Assembly (NCBI GenBank): GCA_014138645.1
Contig: JACJIB010000003.1
Coordinates: 434,001-498,000, forward strand
Origin: Methylorubrum thiocyanatum
GTDB lineage: Bacteria; Pseudomonadota; Alphaproteobacteria; Rhizobiales; Beijerinckiaceae
Reading direction: 5' to 3'
DNA: 64,000 bases
A program made the translations under genes and the position numbers. This document shows, piece after piece, positions 8,398 to 17,761 of this stretch (its first letter is position 1; each line of letters begins with the position of its first letter). The notes beneath the pieces were generated by a model that ran no database searches, had not been told where the DNA came from, and was given only the letters and a program-made list of their open reading frames with translations.

Positions 8398-9191
8398 GCC
8401 TGCCCGCGCGCCGCCTCGCACGACTCGCGAGCCTGCCGGCGCGCCCCTTCCGGCTGCGCCTGATCGACGCCGTGACCCTGGCGGCGATCGGGCTCCTCGT
8501 GCTCAAGCTCACGGCCCTGGTGGCCGACGAGCCGGCGCTGCCGGGCGCGCCGCTGCCGGACTTCGCCCGCGTCCTGGCCAAGGCGCGGACCAATTACGAA
8601 CCGGGCGACCCGACCACCACCGGCTCCGTCTCGGCCCCGCCGAAGACAGCGGAGCCCGCCCCGCCGCCGGTCTACCAGCCGCAGGTGCCGGAACCGGTCT
8701 CGGAGAGCGAGCGGGCGATCCTGGAAAAGCTCGCCGCCCGGCGCGAGTCGCTCAAGCAGCGCGGCGACGAACTCGATCTGCGCGAGCAGATGCTCAAGGA
8801 TGCCGAGCGCAAGCTCGAATCCGGCGTCGCCGACCTGAAGGGGGCCGAGGACAAGGTCGGCTCCGAGGGGGCCAAGCGGGCCGAGGCCGAGAAGGCCGGG
8901 ATGAAGGGCATCGTCCTGATGTACGAGACGATGAAGCCCAAGGACGCGGCCCGGGTGTTCGATCGCCTGAGCCTCGACACCCTGGTGCCGATCGTGACGG
9001 CGATGAATCCGCGCAAGATGGCCGAGGTTCTGGCCCTGATGGGCTCGGAGCCCGCCGAGAAGCTGACCGTGGCGCTGGCCAACCGCGCCCGCGGCGTCGA
9101 TGCCCCGCAGGCCTCCGCCGCCGCGCCGGGCCTGCCGCCGGGCGAGCTGCCGGCGATCGATCCGGGCCCGGCGGCGCGTCCGGCGCGGTGA
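8394..9191 (+). CDS. motE: MotE-like flagellar protein (periplasmic chaperone type)
   Basis: A 265-residue protein: N-terminal membrane/signal segment (about residues 23-45), a Pro-rich linker, a coiled coil (about 100-165) and an MgtE-N/FliG-like helical domain near 165-225 (GIVLMYETMKPKDAARVFDR, then LVPIVTAMNPRKMAEVLALM). This is the domain order of MotE, which in Rhizobiales works with the periplasmic stator protein MotC. Position at the end of the fliL-fliM operon supports a motility role. The symbol is by domain layout; sequence databases often label such proteins simply as MgtE-N containing. Confidence 0.7.
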   Translation: MSLPARRLARLASLPARPFRLRLIDAVTLAAIGLLVLKLTALVADEPALPGAPLPDFARVLAKARTNYEPGDPTTTGSVSAPPKTAEPAPPPVYQPQVPEPVSESERAILEKLAARRESLKQRGDELDLREQMLKDAERKLESGVADLKGAEDKVGSEGAKRAEAEKAGMKGIVLMYETMKPKDAARVFDRLSLDTLVPIVTAMNPRKMAEVLALMGSEPAEKLTVALANRARGVDAPQASAAAPGLPPGELPAIDPGPAARPAR

Positions 9192-9274
9192 CGCAGCGAT
9201 TCACGGCCTCTTGCGGAGGCATCTCTCCGATTATACCTTCCCGGCAGTGGGAAGACTTTTCGGAAGAGATCCCT

Positions 9275-9919
9275 ATGACCGCGATGGAGATGCTCCGGCC
9301 GACGGAAGCGGCCGTCGTGTCGGGCGTCGGACTGCGCGAGGTCCATCACGCGATCGACCGAGGCGTTCTTCCCGATGAGCTCGTCAGGCTGGGAGAGGAA
9401 CGCCGCGTCTCAGCGATAGGCTGCCCGTTGATCGCCTTCTATTACGGCAGCGCCAAGCGCTTGACCGCGGAGGAGCGGTTGTCTGCGATCCGCGTGGTGG
9501 GCCGTCGGATCCGCGCCGAGCCGGCGGAGCCGGATTTTGCCCGACCGGCCCAGGGATGGGTCGTTCGGGACGGCTTCCTCCAGATCGATTTCGAACCCTT
9601 CATCACAGGCGCCGCGGAACGCTGGGAACGCTATCGTCGGGCCTTGGCCCTGGTCTCGTCCTCGCCGTCCGTTTTGTCCGGGACGCCCGTGATCGCGGGC
9701 ACCCGAATCCCGGTTCATGATGTGGCGGCCTCCGTCGCGGCCGGACAGCCCTCGGAGCGGATCCACGCCGCCTATCCCGGCCTCGACGACGAGCGGATTG
9801 CTTTGGCCGCGCTCTATGCGGCGGCGAACCCGCGCCAGGGACGGCCGAGGGCGAACCCGATCCTCGACGGCGCCGGCCTCGTCTCCGAAGAGCGGATCAC
9901 CCGCCGCAAGGCCGGATGA
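9275..9919 (+). CDS. DUF433 antitoxin-like protein
   Basis: A 214-residue protein. Its N-terminal half looks like a helix-turn-helix (residues 8-50, EAAVVSGVGLREVHHAIDRG) and its C-terminal part is a DUF433 domain (about 130-190), with the typical SGTPVIAGTRIPVHDVAASV and AYPGLDDERIALAALYA. DUF433 proteins are antitoxins of PIN-like toxins of the DUF5615 group. The start at 9275 follows GAAGAG. Its last four bases overlap the next gene's ATG (ATGA at 9916-9919), standard for toxin-antitoxin operons. Base composition is slightly lower in GC than the flagellar genes before it. Confidence 0.8.
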   Translation: MTAMEMLRPTEAAVVSGVGLREVHHAIDRGVLPDELVRLGEERRVSAIGCPLIAFYYGSAKRLTAEERLSAIRVVGRRIRAEPAEPDFARPAQGWVVRDGFLQIDFEPFITGAAERWERYRRALALVSSSPSVLSGTPVIAGTRIPVHDVAASVAAGQPSERIHAAYPGLDDERIALAALYAAANPRQGRPRANPILDGAGLVSEERITRRKAG

Positions 9920-10335
9920 ACCTCTTCATCGACGAGTGCCTGAGCGACGAGGTCACCCGGATGGCGATCGAGCGCGGGCATTGGAATTCGACGAGCGTGA
10001 AGCGGCGTGGGCTTCAAGGCATGCCGGACTGGAAGCTCCTGCCGATCGTACTGGCGGAGGATCTGACGCTCGTCACCAAGAACTCCATCGACTTCCGTGG
10101 CCCCGCCGACGCCCAAGGCTCGAAAGGCCTCTACGCCGCCCTTGACCTTCACGCCGGACTGATTTGTCTCAACGGCCCGCCGGGGATGGATCTCGACCTG
10201 CAGAGGGACCTGTTCGCGATCGCGCTCGACAAGCTCGCAGCACTGGGCGACGACCTCGTAAACCGTGTTCTCGATGTGACGCTGGAGGCGGACGGAGACG
10301 TTATTATCCGGCTCTACGATCTCCCCAAGCGCTGA
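9916..10335 (+). CDS. DUF5615 PIN-like toxin
   Basis: A 139-residue PIN-like protein beginning MNLFIDECLSDEV. DEC near residues 6-8 and the acidic residues at DLTLVTKNSIDF (about residues 49-60) are the positions expected for the metal-binding site of the Mut7-C/DUF5615 PIN fold. Such proteins are predicted RNases and pair with DUF433 antitoxins. The gene overlaps the antitoxin by four bases and ends 7 bases before the convergent glutathione peroxidase gene. It is longer than many DUF5615 proteins (about 110), with an added C-terminal strand region. Confidence 0.75.
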   Translation: MNLFIDECLSDEVTRMAIERGHWNSTSVKRRGLQGMPDWKLLPIVLAEDLTLVTKNSIDFRGPADAQGSKGLYAALDLHAGLICLNGPPGMDLDLQRDLFAIALDKLAALGDDLVNRVLDVTLEADGDVIIRLYDLPKR

Positions 10336-10341
10336 CGCGAT

Positions 10342-10839
10342 CTACCCGCCCGGCGCCGCCAGCGCTTGCTCGATCGCGCCCTCGAGGGCCGAGGGCTTGG
10401 TCGAGGGCGAGAAGCGCTCGATGACCCGGCCGTCGCGGCCGATCAGGAACTTGGTGAAGTTCCACTTGATGCCCTGCGTGCCGAAGAGCCCCGGCCGCTC
10501 GCGCTTGAGATCGACGTAGAGCGGGTCGGCGCCCGGGCCGTTGACCTCGATCTTGGCGAGCACCGGGAAGGTCACGTCGTAGGTCAGCGAGCAGAACTGC
10601 TCGATGGCGGCGGCATCGCCCGGCTCCTGCGCGCCGAACTGGTTGCAGGGCAGGCCGAGCACGACGAGGCCGCGGGCGCGGTGGCGCCGCCAGAGTGTTT
10701 CCAGGCCCTGATATTGCGGCGTGAACCCGCATTTCGAGGCGGTGTTGACCACGAGGAGAACCTTACCGCGATACTGCGACAGGGGATGGGGGGCGCCACG
10801 CGCATCGCGCGGGCTATGATCGTAGATGTCGCTCATCAC
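10342..10839 (-). CDS. Glutathione peroxidase family thiol peroxidase
   Basis: A 165-residue cytosolic peroxidase reducing hydroperoxides with thioredoxin or glutathione. Visible motifs: NTASKCGFTPQY with the peroxidatic Cys at residue 37, LGLPCNQFGAQEPG, and KWNFTKFLIGRDG that supplies the conserved Trp and Asn. The Cys (not selenocysteine) form is normal for bacteria. Two in-frame ATG codons lie together at the start (10839 and 10836). The 184 bases upstream, shared with the divergent IalB-like gene, hold no motif I recognise. Confidence 0.93.
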   Translation of the reverse strand: MMSDIYDHSPRDARGAPHPLSQYRGKVLLVVNTASKCGFTPQYQGLETLWRRHRARGLVVLGLPCNQFGAQEPGDAAAIEQFCSLTYDVTFPVLAKIEVNGPGADPLYVDLKRERPGLFGTQGIKWNFTKFLIGRDGRVIERFSPSTKPSALEGAIEQALAAPGG

Positions 10840-11023
10840 CGCTTTCGGCCCCCAGATTGCTCAAGTATCCCGGATGTAGACGGGATATACTCCTGATTTT
10901 CGTTGAACGATTCCAGGCTCGACCGCAAATTCCACCGTCGCCGTGTTCTGCGGCGTCCGTGCAATTGCATCCTTTCGCAAGCGGAGCTAGGCGCGCCGGA
11001 CGACACTCGCAGGAGCCTTCACC

Positions 11024-11734
11024 ATGCCGCCTCTGTCCCGCGGAACCGCCTCCGCCACGGCGCTTCTGCTCGCCGGATTGCTGGCTGCCGCATGGCCGAA
11101 CACCGCGTCCGCTCAGGATGGCGCGGCCGACCCCGCGCCGGAAGCCGCCCCGTCGGAGCCCGCCGCCAAGCCGAAGCCGCGCCCGCGCAAGCCCGCGCCG
11201 AAGAAGGAAGAGCCCAAGGAATCGGCGAGCCCGACCCCCTCCGGCACGGTGCTGGAACCCGCCGCCGCGTCCGGCTCCGCGCAATGGCCGGCCGGCGCCA
11301 GCTCCGTCAGCGAGAGCTACGGCGATTGGACGATGAACTGCAACCGCGCCGAGGCGCGCACCGATTGCGTGATCATCCAGTCGCAGGGCGACCGGCGCAC
11401 CGGCAAGCGGCTGTTCAGCATCGAGCTGCGTCCGCCCAAGGACGGGAAGAGCGAGGGCCTGATCCTGATGCCGTTCGGCCTTCAGATCGAGCCCGGCGTC
11501 TCGTTCAAGCTCGACGACCGGCAGCTCGGCAAGGGCGCGCCGTTCTCGTTCTGCGTCAGCGACGGCTGCCTCGTGCCGGTCAGCCTGCCGACGCTCGCCA
11601 CCGACACGATGAAGACGGCGACCAACCTGACCATCTCGGCGACGAAGCCGGACGCCAAGGAGCCGACGATCATCACCGTGCCGCTCTCGGGATTCGCCGC
11701 CGCCTTCGCCCGGGCGAGCGCCTTCGGAAGCTGA
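11024..11734 (+). CDS. Invasion-associated locus B (IalB) family exported protein
   Basis: A 236-residue exported protein. A signal peptide (residues 1-30, ending TASA) is followed by a Pro/Lys-rich linker (about 35-75) and an IalB domain with SESYGDWTMNCNR, the paired cysteines around CNR/DCVIIQSQ, and FCVSDGCLVPVSL. IalB was named in Bartonella, but the family is widespread in free-living Rhizobiales as a periplasmic or outer-membrane protein of unclear function. Monocistronic in appearance; the following transglycosylase gene begins 45 bases later. Confidence 0.85.
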   Translation: MPPLSRGTASATALLLAGLLAAAWPNTASAQDGAADPAPEAAPSEPAAKPKPRPRKPAPKKEEPKESASPTPSGTVLEPAAASGSAQWPAGASSVSESYGDWTMNCNRAEARTDCVIIQSQGDRRTGKRLFSIELRPPKDGKSEGLILMPFGLQIEPGVSFKLDDRQLGKGAPFSFCVSDGCLVPVSLPTLATDTMKTATNLTISATKPDAKEPTIITVPLSGFAAAFARASAFGS

Positions 11735-11778
11735 GGCCCGGCCTCGCGATTGGCCGGAGAAATGGTAAGGCTGCATCC

Positions 11779-13035
11779 ATGCGGCCTTTCACCGAAGTGC
11801 TCCTCCTCGCCCTCCTGTCCTCCGCCCTCTCGCCCCTCACCGGCCTGAACCCGGCCCGGGCCGAGGCGCCGGCCGATCCGCCGCCGGATTTCGCGGCCTG
11901 CCTCGGAACGCTGAAGACCCTCGCCCAGGAGCGCGGCGTCCCCGCACCGGTGGCCGAGACGGCTCTGTCGGGGATCGCGCCCGACCCGGCGGTCGTGCCC
12001 GCGACCCAGTCCCAGGCCGAATTCGTCAAGCCGGTCTGGCAGTATATCGAGGCGAGCGTGACCCCGGAGCGGATCGCGACGGGTCAGGCCAAGCTCGCCG
12101 AGTGGTCCGAGGTGCTGGGGCGGATCGAGTCGGCCTACGGCGTCGACCGGCACATCCTGGTCGCGTTCTGGGGCGTCGAGTCGAATTACGGGGCCGCCCT
12201 CGAAGGCTCCGGCATCCGCCCGGTGGTGCCGGCGCTGGCGACGCTCGCCTGCGGCGATCCCGCCCGTCCGGGCCTGTGGCGCGACGAACTCGTCGCGGCC
12301 CTGAAGATCCTGGCCGACGGCGATGCCGACGCGGCGCGGATGCGGGGCTCCTGGGCCGGCGCCATGGGCCATACCCAGTTCATGCCGACCGCCTTCCTGC
12401 GCCACGCGGTCGATTTCGATGGCGACGGCCGGCGCGACATCTGGCACTCGGTGCCGGACGCGCTCGCCTCGACCGCCAACTTCCTGAAGCAATCCGGCTG
12501 GCGCGCGGGCGAGGGCTGGGGCCTCGAAGTGCTCCTGCCGGAGACCTTCGACTACCGCCTCGCCGACGAAACCACCGAGCGGTCCTTCGCCGAGTGGCAA
12601 AGGCTCGGCCTCAAGCCCGCGAACGGCAGCTTCCCGGAGCGTGCCGAGCGCCGGGCCGCCCTGCTGCTGCCGACCGGCGCCAAGGGTCCCGCCTTCCTGC
12701 TGGAACCGAACTTCCGGGTGATCCTGCGCTACAACACGGCGCTCGCCTACGCACTCACGGTGGCGCATCTCTCCGACCGCCTGCGTGGTGCCCCCGGCTT
12801 CACCCGCGACTGGCCGCGGGAGGATCGGATGCTCACGACGGAGGAGCGCACCGACCTCCAGACCCGACTCGCCGCCCTCGGCCACCCGGCCGGCGGCGCC
12901 GACGGAAAGATCGGGCCGAAGACCCGCGCCGCGATCCGCGCCTTCCAGGAAGCGCAGGGCCTCGTGCCCGACGGCTACGCCGACGCCGCGCTCCTCGACC
13001 GGGTGCGGGCGGCGGACAAGCCGGCGGCACCGTAG
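11779..13035 (+). CDS. Lytic murein transglycosylase with peptidoglycan-binding domain
   Basis: A 418-residue exported enzyme that cleaves the MurNAc-GlcNAc bond of peptidoglycan forming 1,6-anhydroMurNAc. Residues 1-30 are a signal peptide. The MltB-type SLT domain (about 35-330) has the catalytic Glu in FWGVESNYG, plus MGHTQFMPTAF and GWRAGEGWGLEV. A C-terminal PG_binding_1 domain (about 350-410) has LAALGHPAGGADGKIGPKTR. This domain order is common in alphaproteobacterial MltB homologues. ATG 11779 gives a proper signal peptide. Confidence 0.93.
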   Translation: MRPFTEVLLLALLSSALSPLTGLNPARAEAPADPPPDFAACLGTLKTLAQERGVPAPVAETALSGIAPDPAVVPATQSQAEFVKPVWQYIEASVTPERIATGQAKLAEWSEVLGRIESAYGVDRHILVAFWGVESNYGAALEGSGIRPVVPALATLACGDPARPGLWRDELVAALKILADGDADAARMRGSWAGAMGHTQFMPTAFLRHAVDFDGDGRRDIWHSVPDALASTANFLKQSGWRAGEGWGLEVLLPETFDYRLADETTERSFAEWQRLGLKPANGSFPERAERRAALLLPTGAKGPAFLLEPNFRVILRYNTALAYALTVAHLSDRLRGAPGFTRDWPREDRMLTTEERTDLQTRLAALGHPAGGADGKIGPKTRAAIRAFQEAQGLVPDGYADAALLDRVRAADKPAAP

Positions 13036-13042
13036 CGGTCCG

Positions 13043-13627
13043 ATGCGCGTCCTGCTGGTCCATTGCCATCCTCGGCCCGACAGCTTCAACGCGGCCCTGC
13101 GCGAGGCGGCCGCCTCGGCGCTCGAAGCGGCCGGTCATGAGGTCGAGAGCCTCGATCTCTACGAAGAGAATTTCGATCCGCGGCTGAGCGCGCGGGAGCG
13201 GGGCGCCTATTACGACGCGGAAACCGGGCGGCCGGAGCTGGCCGGCCACATCGCCGCCCTGCGCCGGGCCGAGGCTCTGGTCCTGGTCTACCCGACATGG
13301 TGGTTCGGGCTCCCGGCCATGCTGAAGGGCTGGTTCGACCGGGTCTGGCTGCCCGGCGTCGCCTTCGCGCTGGGCGGTGCCAAGGTGCTCCAGCCGCGCC
13401 TCACCAACATCCGCCGGATCGCGGTGGTGACGACCTACGGCTCGCCGCGCTGGCTGCTCTGGCTCGTCGGCTGGCCCGATTGGCGGCTGTTCCGCTTCGG
13501 CATCCGCCCACTCTGCGCCCGGCGCTGCCGGCTCGATTGGATCGCGCTCACCGGTATGGACAGGGCCACGGACGAGGCGCGGACCCGGTTCCTGGAGCGG
13601 GTCCGCAGGGCGCTTTCGGCGTTCTGA
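13043..13627 (+). CDS. NAD(P)H-dependent quinone/flavin oxidoreductase
   Basis: A 194-residue flavodoxin-fold protein of the NAD(P)H dehydrogenase (quinone)/MdaB-KefF group. It shows LLVHCHPRPDSFNAAL (phosphate loop for FMN/FAD), YPTWWFGLPAMLKGWFDRVW (isoalloxazine-binding loop) and TTYGSPRW. Probable reaction: two-electron reduction of quinones or other electrophiles using NAD(P)H; cytosolic. The gene starts 7 bases after the transglycosylase stop, so they may share a transcript, though the functions are not obviously linked. Confidence 0.85.
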   Translation: MRVLLVHCHPRPDSFNAALREAAASALEAAGHEVESLDLYEENFDPRLSARERGAYYDAETGRPELAGHIAALRRAEALVLVYPTWWFGLPAMLKGWFDRVWLPGVAFALGGAKVLQPRLTNIRRIAVVTTYGSPRWLLWLVGWPDWRLFRFGIRPLCARRCRLDWIALTGMDRATDEARTRFLERVRRALSAF

Positions 13628-13633
13628 GCCGCG

Positions 13634-14029
13634 TCAGCCCGCCGGAAAGCGTTCGAAGCTCGGCAGGTGGTGCGCCTCCTCCATCCAGCTCACACGTTCG
13701 GCCACTTGGACATGCGCCTGTGGCGGTAGAGCATCGGGCGTGTCGAGGGTGCCGGTCTGCACGTCGATCATGCCCGGCAGCATCTGTTCGTTGACGTAGA
13801 ACAGGCCGGTGCCGCAGCGCCCGCAGAAATGCCGCCGCCCGTGCTCGGAGGAGGCGTAGATTGCGGGCGCACCGGAGATCGTCACGCGCTCGGCCGGCAC
13901 CATCGCCCAGCCGACCATCGGCGCGCCGGAATGGCGCCGGCAATCGGAGCAGTGGCACAGGGCGTTGTGAACCACCTCCGAGGGCATCTCGTAGGTGATG
14001 GCCCCGCAATGGCAGCGTCCCTTGAGCAT
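13634..14029 (-). CDS. GFA family (glutathione-dependent formaldehyde-activating-like) protein
   Basis: A 131-residue zinc protein of the GFA/CENP-V family. Zinc-binding cysteines are seen in GRCHCGAI, CHCSDCRRHSG and FCGRCGT, the complete set expected. The family is named for Paracoccus Gfa, which speeds the reaction of formaldehyde with glutathione, but most members are uncharacterised. It is convergent with the quinone-reductase-like gene, with 6 bases between the two stops. In a methylotroph a formaldehyde link is tempting but not shown by the sequence. Confidence 0.85.
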   Translation of the reverse strand: MLKGRCHCGAITYEMPSEVVHNALCHCSDCRRHSGAPMVGWAMVPAERVTISGAPAIYASSEHGRRHFCGRCGTGLFYVNEQMLPGMIDVQTGTLDTPDALPPQAHVQVAERVSWMEEAHHLPSFERFPAG

Positions 14030-14163
14030 GGCGTCCGATCCCCGATGCGACGATGCCTGGAAGCCCGCGATGAGGGATCATGATCCCGGTCGGCACGAAT
14101 CCCGAAGCGTTGCCGCGACGCGCCGGAGGATAGAGCCCGAGGGCGGTGCCTGAAAGCGAGAAA

Positions 14164-14192
14164 CCGCGGCAGCCCGTTTCAGGCTGCCGCGG
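14164..14192 (-). terminator. Hairpin downstream of dctA
   Basis: A perfect 11-bp stem (14164-14174 with 14182-14192) and a 7-base loop, 49 bases after the dctA stop. On the minus strand it is followed by only TTTC, so termination may be weak or Rho-assisted. Confidence 0.55.
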
Positions 14193-14240
14193 CTCCCATA
14201 CCGGACGGAGGACGCAGGACGGTGCGCCCTCCGGCCCGGA

Positions 14241-15581
14241 TCACTCGGCCGGCTGGAGGGCCGGGGCGGGCGCCTCGGCAACCGGCTTGCCGCCCAGAGC
14301 GGCTCTCAGCTTCGCCTCGTCGACTTCGCCCTCCCAGCGGGCGACGACGATGCAGGCCACCGCGTTGCCGATGAAGTTGGTGAGCGCGCGGCACTCGGAC
14401 ATGAAGCGGTCGATGCCGAGGATCAGCGCCATGCCGACGACCGGCACGGAGGGGACGACGGCGAGCGTCGCGGCCAGGGTGATGAAGCCCGAGCCGGTCA
14501 CGCCCGCCGCGCCCTTCGAGGAGAGCATGGCCACGAGCAGCAGCAGGATCTGCTCGCCGTAGGTGATCGGCGTGTCGGTGGCCTGGGCGATGAACAGCGC
14601 CGCCATCGTCATGTAGATGTTGGTGCCATCGAGGTTGAACGAGTAGCCGGTGGGGACGACGAGGCCGACCACGGGGCGCGAGCAGCCGGCGCGCTCCATC
14701 TTCTCGATCAGCGAGGGCAGGGCGGATTCCGAGGAGGAGGTGCCGAGCACCAGCATCAGCTCTTCCTTGATGTAGCGGATGAGCCGGATGATCGAGAAGC
14801 CGTTGTAGCGGGCCACCGCGCCGAGCACGCCGAGCACGAAGATCGCCGAGGTCAGATAGAAGGCGCCGACGAGGTAGGCGAGGTTGGCGAGCGAGGAGAT
14901 GCCGTACTTGCCGATGGTGAAGGCCATCGCGCCGAAGGCGCCGATGGGAGCGACCTTCATGATGATGTTCACGACGCCGAAGATCGCCTCCGACATCACC
15001 TTGATGATGTCGAGCACCGGCTTGCCGCGCTCGCCGAGGAAGGCGAGGCCGAAGCCGAACAGCACCGAGAAGAACAGCACCTGAAGGATCTCACCGCCCG
15101 CGAAGGCGCCGACGGCGGTCGTCGGGATGATGTTCATCAGGAAGTCGGCGATGTTCTGCTCCTTGGCCTTGCCGGCATAGGTCGCGACCGCCTTCGGATC
15201 GAGGGAGTTCGGGTCGATGTGCAGGCCGTGGCCGGGCTGGAGCACGTTGGCGACGATGAGGCCGACGATGAGGGCCAGCGTCGAGAAGGTGAGGAAGTAG
15301 GCGAGCGCCTTGCCGCCGACGCGGCCGACCTTTTCGAGGTTCGTCATGCCGGCGATGCCGGAGACGACGGTGAGGAAGATCACCGGCGCGATGATCATCT
15401 TGACGAGCTTGATGAAGGCGTCGCCGAGCGGCTTCATGTCGGCGCCGAGCTTCGGGTAGAAGTGCCCCAGCGTGATGCCGATGGCGACGGCGACCAGCAC
15501 TTGGAAGTAGAGCGTGCGGTAGATTGGCTTGGGCGCGGACGGCGCGTGGGGCGCGGTCAGCGGAGACGGCACGGCGGCCAT
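14241..15581 (-). CDS. dctA: C4-dicarboxylate/H+ symporter DctA
   Basis: A 446-residue inner-membrane transporter taking up succinate, fumarate and malate with protons. It belongs to the DAACS family: multiple hydrophobic segments, the Ser-rich hairpin [36 protein letters not shown] and the re-entrant loop [17 protein letters not shown] are all present. GGGAG is placed 8 bases before the ATG at 15581 but only 2 bases from the in-frame ATG at 15587, so 15581 is preferred. Divergent from dctB-dctD; a sigma-54 promoter lies about 150 bases upstream, so expression depends on RpoN and DctD. Confidence 0.95.
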   Translation of the reverse strand: MAAVPSPLTAPHAPSAPKPIYRTLYFQVLVAVAIGITLGHFYPKLGADMKPLGDAFIKLVKMIIAPVIFLTVVSGIAGMTNLEKVGRVGGKALAYFLTFSTLALIVGLIVANVLQPGHGLHIDPNSLDPKAVATYAGKAKEQNIADFLMNIIPTTAVGAFAGGEILQVLFFSVLFGFGLAFLGERGKPVLDIIKVMSEAIFGVVNIIMKVAPIGAFGAMAFTIGKYGISSLANLAYLVGAFYLTSAIFVLGVLGAVARYNGFSIIRLIRYIKEELMLVLGTSSSESALPSLIEKMERAGCSRPVVGLVVPTGYSFNLDGTNIYMTMAALFIAQATDTPITYGEQILLLLVAMLSSKGAAGVTGSGFITLAATLAVVPSVPVVGMALILGIDRFMSECRALTNFIGNAVACIVVARWEGEVDEAKLRAALGGKPVAEAPAPALQPAE

Positions 15582-15730
15582 GGACATTTCTCCCTGTCGG
15601 ACGGTGGCGGGTCCGTCGGATCGGTTCGCCGAATGCTCTCTCGGGAGGATTCCGGCGCCGTCCGCTCTTGCTTTTGGCCTCGCGGCACACAGCTCTGCGG
15701 TTGGCTCATGGCTGCGTTTCGACAGAGGAA

Positions 15731-15747
15731 TGGCAACCGGCATGCCA
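15731..15747 (-). promoter_or_regulatory. Sigma-54 (-24/-12) promoter of dctA
   Basis: On the minus strand the sequence reads TGGCATGCCGGTTGC, with GG at -24 and GC at -12 correctly spaced and the TTGC element exact. Start of transcription would be near 15721, giving a leader of about 140 bases. The 17-bp region is nearly palindromic, so a weaker version also faces dctB (TGGCAACCGGCATGC). dctA of rhizobia is the classic DctD/RpoN target. Confidence 0.75.
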
Positions 15748-15832
15748 GCTCGCAGGAGCTGATAACTTTTTGTTAAAGCACTGACATGAATGATATTTCT
15801 CGCTCGCACCGGGATTCGCTCCGCAAGCCCCT

Positions 15833-15846
15833 TGCGGGGATCCGCA
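15833..15846. promoter_or_regulatory. DctD-like upstream activator site 1
   Basis: Inverted repeat TGCGG-N4-CCGCA. It resembles the rhizobial DctD site (GTGCGG paired with CCGCAC), about 90 bases upstream of the dctA -24 element. Binding is inferred from the match and from the neighbouring dctD gene. Confidence 0.5.
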
Positions 15847-15863
15847 CGCGAGGCGCCGGATCG

Positions 15864-15879
15864 TTCCGGAATTCCGCAC
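15864..15879. promoter_or_regulatory. DctD-like upstream activator site 2
   Basis: Reads GTGCGGAATTCCGGAA on the minus strand, close to the rhizobial DctD operator. Its centre is about 31 bases (three helical turns) from the centre of site 1, as expected for cooperative dimers. It ends 7 bases before the dctB GTG. Confidence 0.5.
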
Positions 15880-15886
15880 CGGACCC

Positions 15887-17761
15887 GTGGGCGTGATCGC
15901 CGCTGCCGTTCTCTCCGCAAAGGATTACCGCCGGACGCTGGCCCTGATGGTCGGGCTGGCGGCCCTGGTGCTGGCCGGCTGGCTCGGTGGGCGGGTGGCG
16001 GAACGCTGGGCGCTCGCCGACCTGCGGCGCTCCGCCACCTCGGCGCTGGGGCTTCAGGTCGCCGCATTGCGGGCCGAGATGCAGACGCAGAGCGCGCTGC
16101 CGCTCGCGCTCGCGGCCGATCCCGAGATCGAGCGCGTCGTGGCACCGGCCCCCGATCCCGCTCTCGTCGAAGGCGTGAACGGCCGTCTTGCTCAGATCGC
16201 TGCGGCGACCGGCGCGGCCGTGATCTACGTGATCGGCGCCGACGGCGTGACGGTGGCTGCGAGCAACGCGACGGCGGAGAAGAGCTTCATCGGCCGCGAT
16301 TACGGCTTCCGGCCCTATTTCAGGGAATCGATGGCGACCGGATCCGGATCGCAATTCGCCCTCGGCACGGTCAGCGGCCGGCCGGGCTTCTATCTCGCCC
16401 GCCGGTTGCCGCGCTCGGCCGGCGTCGTCGTGGTCAAGATCGAGTTCGACGCCATTGAGTCGGCGTGGCGCGCGAGCCGCGAGAGCGTGTTCGTCACCGA
16501 TGCCCGCGGCATCGTGCTGGTGGCGAGCGAGCCGGGCTGGCGCTTCAAGGCCCTGCGCAGCATCGACGAGGCGGAGCGCAAGCGCATCCGCGAGGCGCTG
16601 GAATTCGGGCAGGCGCCGCTCTCTCCCCTGCCGATCCACGCCGTGGCGGAGGCGGGCGACCTCGTACGCGTCGGCGGCACCGCCCGGCCGGCTTGGCCGG
16701 CGCTGATGCTCGATGCGCCGATCCCCGGCACCGAATGGCGCCTGCACACCCTGACCCCGATCGCCGCCGCGGTTCAGCGCGAGCGGGCGCAGGGCTACGT
16801 CATCGCCCTGCTGACCACGGGACTTGCCTGGGCCGGCCTCGCCACCCTGATGGGCCGGCGGCGGCGGATGCGGATCCGGCTCGCCGAGGCCGCCGCCCGG
16901 CGCGAGGAGTTGGAATCTCGTGTCGCCGAGCGCACGCACGCGCTCAGCGAGGCCAACCAGCAGCTTCTCGCCGAGATCGAGGAGCGCCGCCGCGCCGAGG
17001 CCGAGCGCGAGCGCCTGGGCCGTGAACTCGCCCAGGCCGGGAGGCTGGCGGCCCTCGGGCAGTTCGCCGCCAGCATGGCCCACGAGATCAATCAGCCGCT
17101 CGCCGCGATCCGCTCCTACGCCGACAACACCGCGATCCTCGTCCGGCGCGGGCGCATCGAGGACGCGGCGGAGAACGTGTCCGCCATCGGCCGGCTGACC
17201 GAGCGCATCGGCACGCTGACGCGCCAGCTCAAGGGCTTCGCCCGCCGCGCTTCGGGCCGTCGCGAGCCGGTCCGTCTCGCCGACATCGTCCATGGAAGCC
17301 TCGAAGTGGTCTCCTGGCGCGCCGCGCAGGCCGGTATCGCCCTCGACGTGCCGCCGCCCGCGCCCGACCTCGCCGTGCTTGGCGACGGGCCGCGGCTCGA
17401 ACAGGTCGTCGTCAACCTGCTTCAGAACGCGTTGGACGCCGTGACCGGCCGGCCCGATCCGTGGATCGCCGTGCGGATCGAGGAGGCGGGGGAGCGGGTC
17501 GCGGTCGAGGTCGCCGATAACGGGCCGGGCATCCCCGAAGCCGTCCGGGCGCAGGTGTTCGATCCGTTCTTCACCACGAAATCCGAAGGGTTGGGGCTCG
17601 GTCTGGCGATCTGCCGCGGCATCGTCGAGGAATGCGGCGGCACGCTCGGCCTTCGCTCGGGCGCCGACGGCACCACCTTCCGGATGGAGCTGACGCGCGC
17701 GCTCGCCCCGCCGGACGCGGCACAGGACAGTCGGACGGCCGGGAGCCTGGAGGCCACATGA
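15887..17761 (+). CDS. dctB: C4-dicarboxylate sensor histidine kinase DctB
   Basis: A 624-residue membrane sensor that detects periplasmic C4-dicarboxylates and phosphorylates DctD. Layout: membrane segment (about 17-36), periplasmic double-PDC sensor domain (about 40-295) with [16 protein letters not shown], second membrane segment (about 303-322), coiled coil, H-box with phospho-accepting His399 ([18 protein letters not shown]), N-box (LLQNALDAV), G1 ([10 protein letters not shown]), F (FFTTK) and G2 ([12 protein letters not shown]). The GTG at 15887 is the best start seen. Its stop overlaps the dctD ATG (ATGA), giving coupled translation. Confidence 0.93.
   Translation: MGVIAAAVLSAKDYRRTLALMVGLAALVLAGWLGGRVAERWALADLRRSATSALGLQVAALRAEMQTQSALPLALAADPEIERVVAPAPDPALVEGVNGRLAQIAAATGAAVIYVIGADGVTVAASNATAEKSFIGRDYGFRPYFRESMATGSGSQFALGTVSGRPGFYLARRLPRSAGVVVVKIEFDAIESAWRASRESVFVTDARGIVLVASEPGWRFKALRSIDEAERKRIREALEFGQAPLSPLPIHAVAEAGDLVRVGGTARPAWPALMLDAPIPGTEWRLHTLTPIAAAVQRERAQGYVIALLTTGLAWAGLATLMGRRRRMRIRLAEAAARREELESRVAERTHALSEANQQLLAEIEERRRAEAERERLGRELAQAGRLAALGQFAASMAHEINQPLAAIRSYADNTAILVRRGRIEDAAENVSAIGRLTERIGTLTRQLKGFARRASGRREPVRLADIVHGSLEVVSWRAAQAGIALDVPPPAPDLAVLGDGPRLEQVVVNLLQNALDAVTGRPDPWIAVRIEEAGERVAVEVADNGPGIPEAVRAQVFDPFFTTKSEGLGLGLAICRGIVEECGGTLGLRSGADGTTFRMELTRALAPPDAAQDSRTAGSLEAT

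Noticed and set aside
14150..14240. A gene in the gap downstream of dctA
   Set aside because: The plus-strand frame here is an antisense shadow of dctA and the sequence holds only the hairpin.
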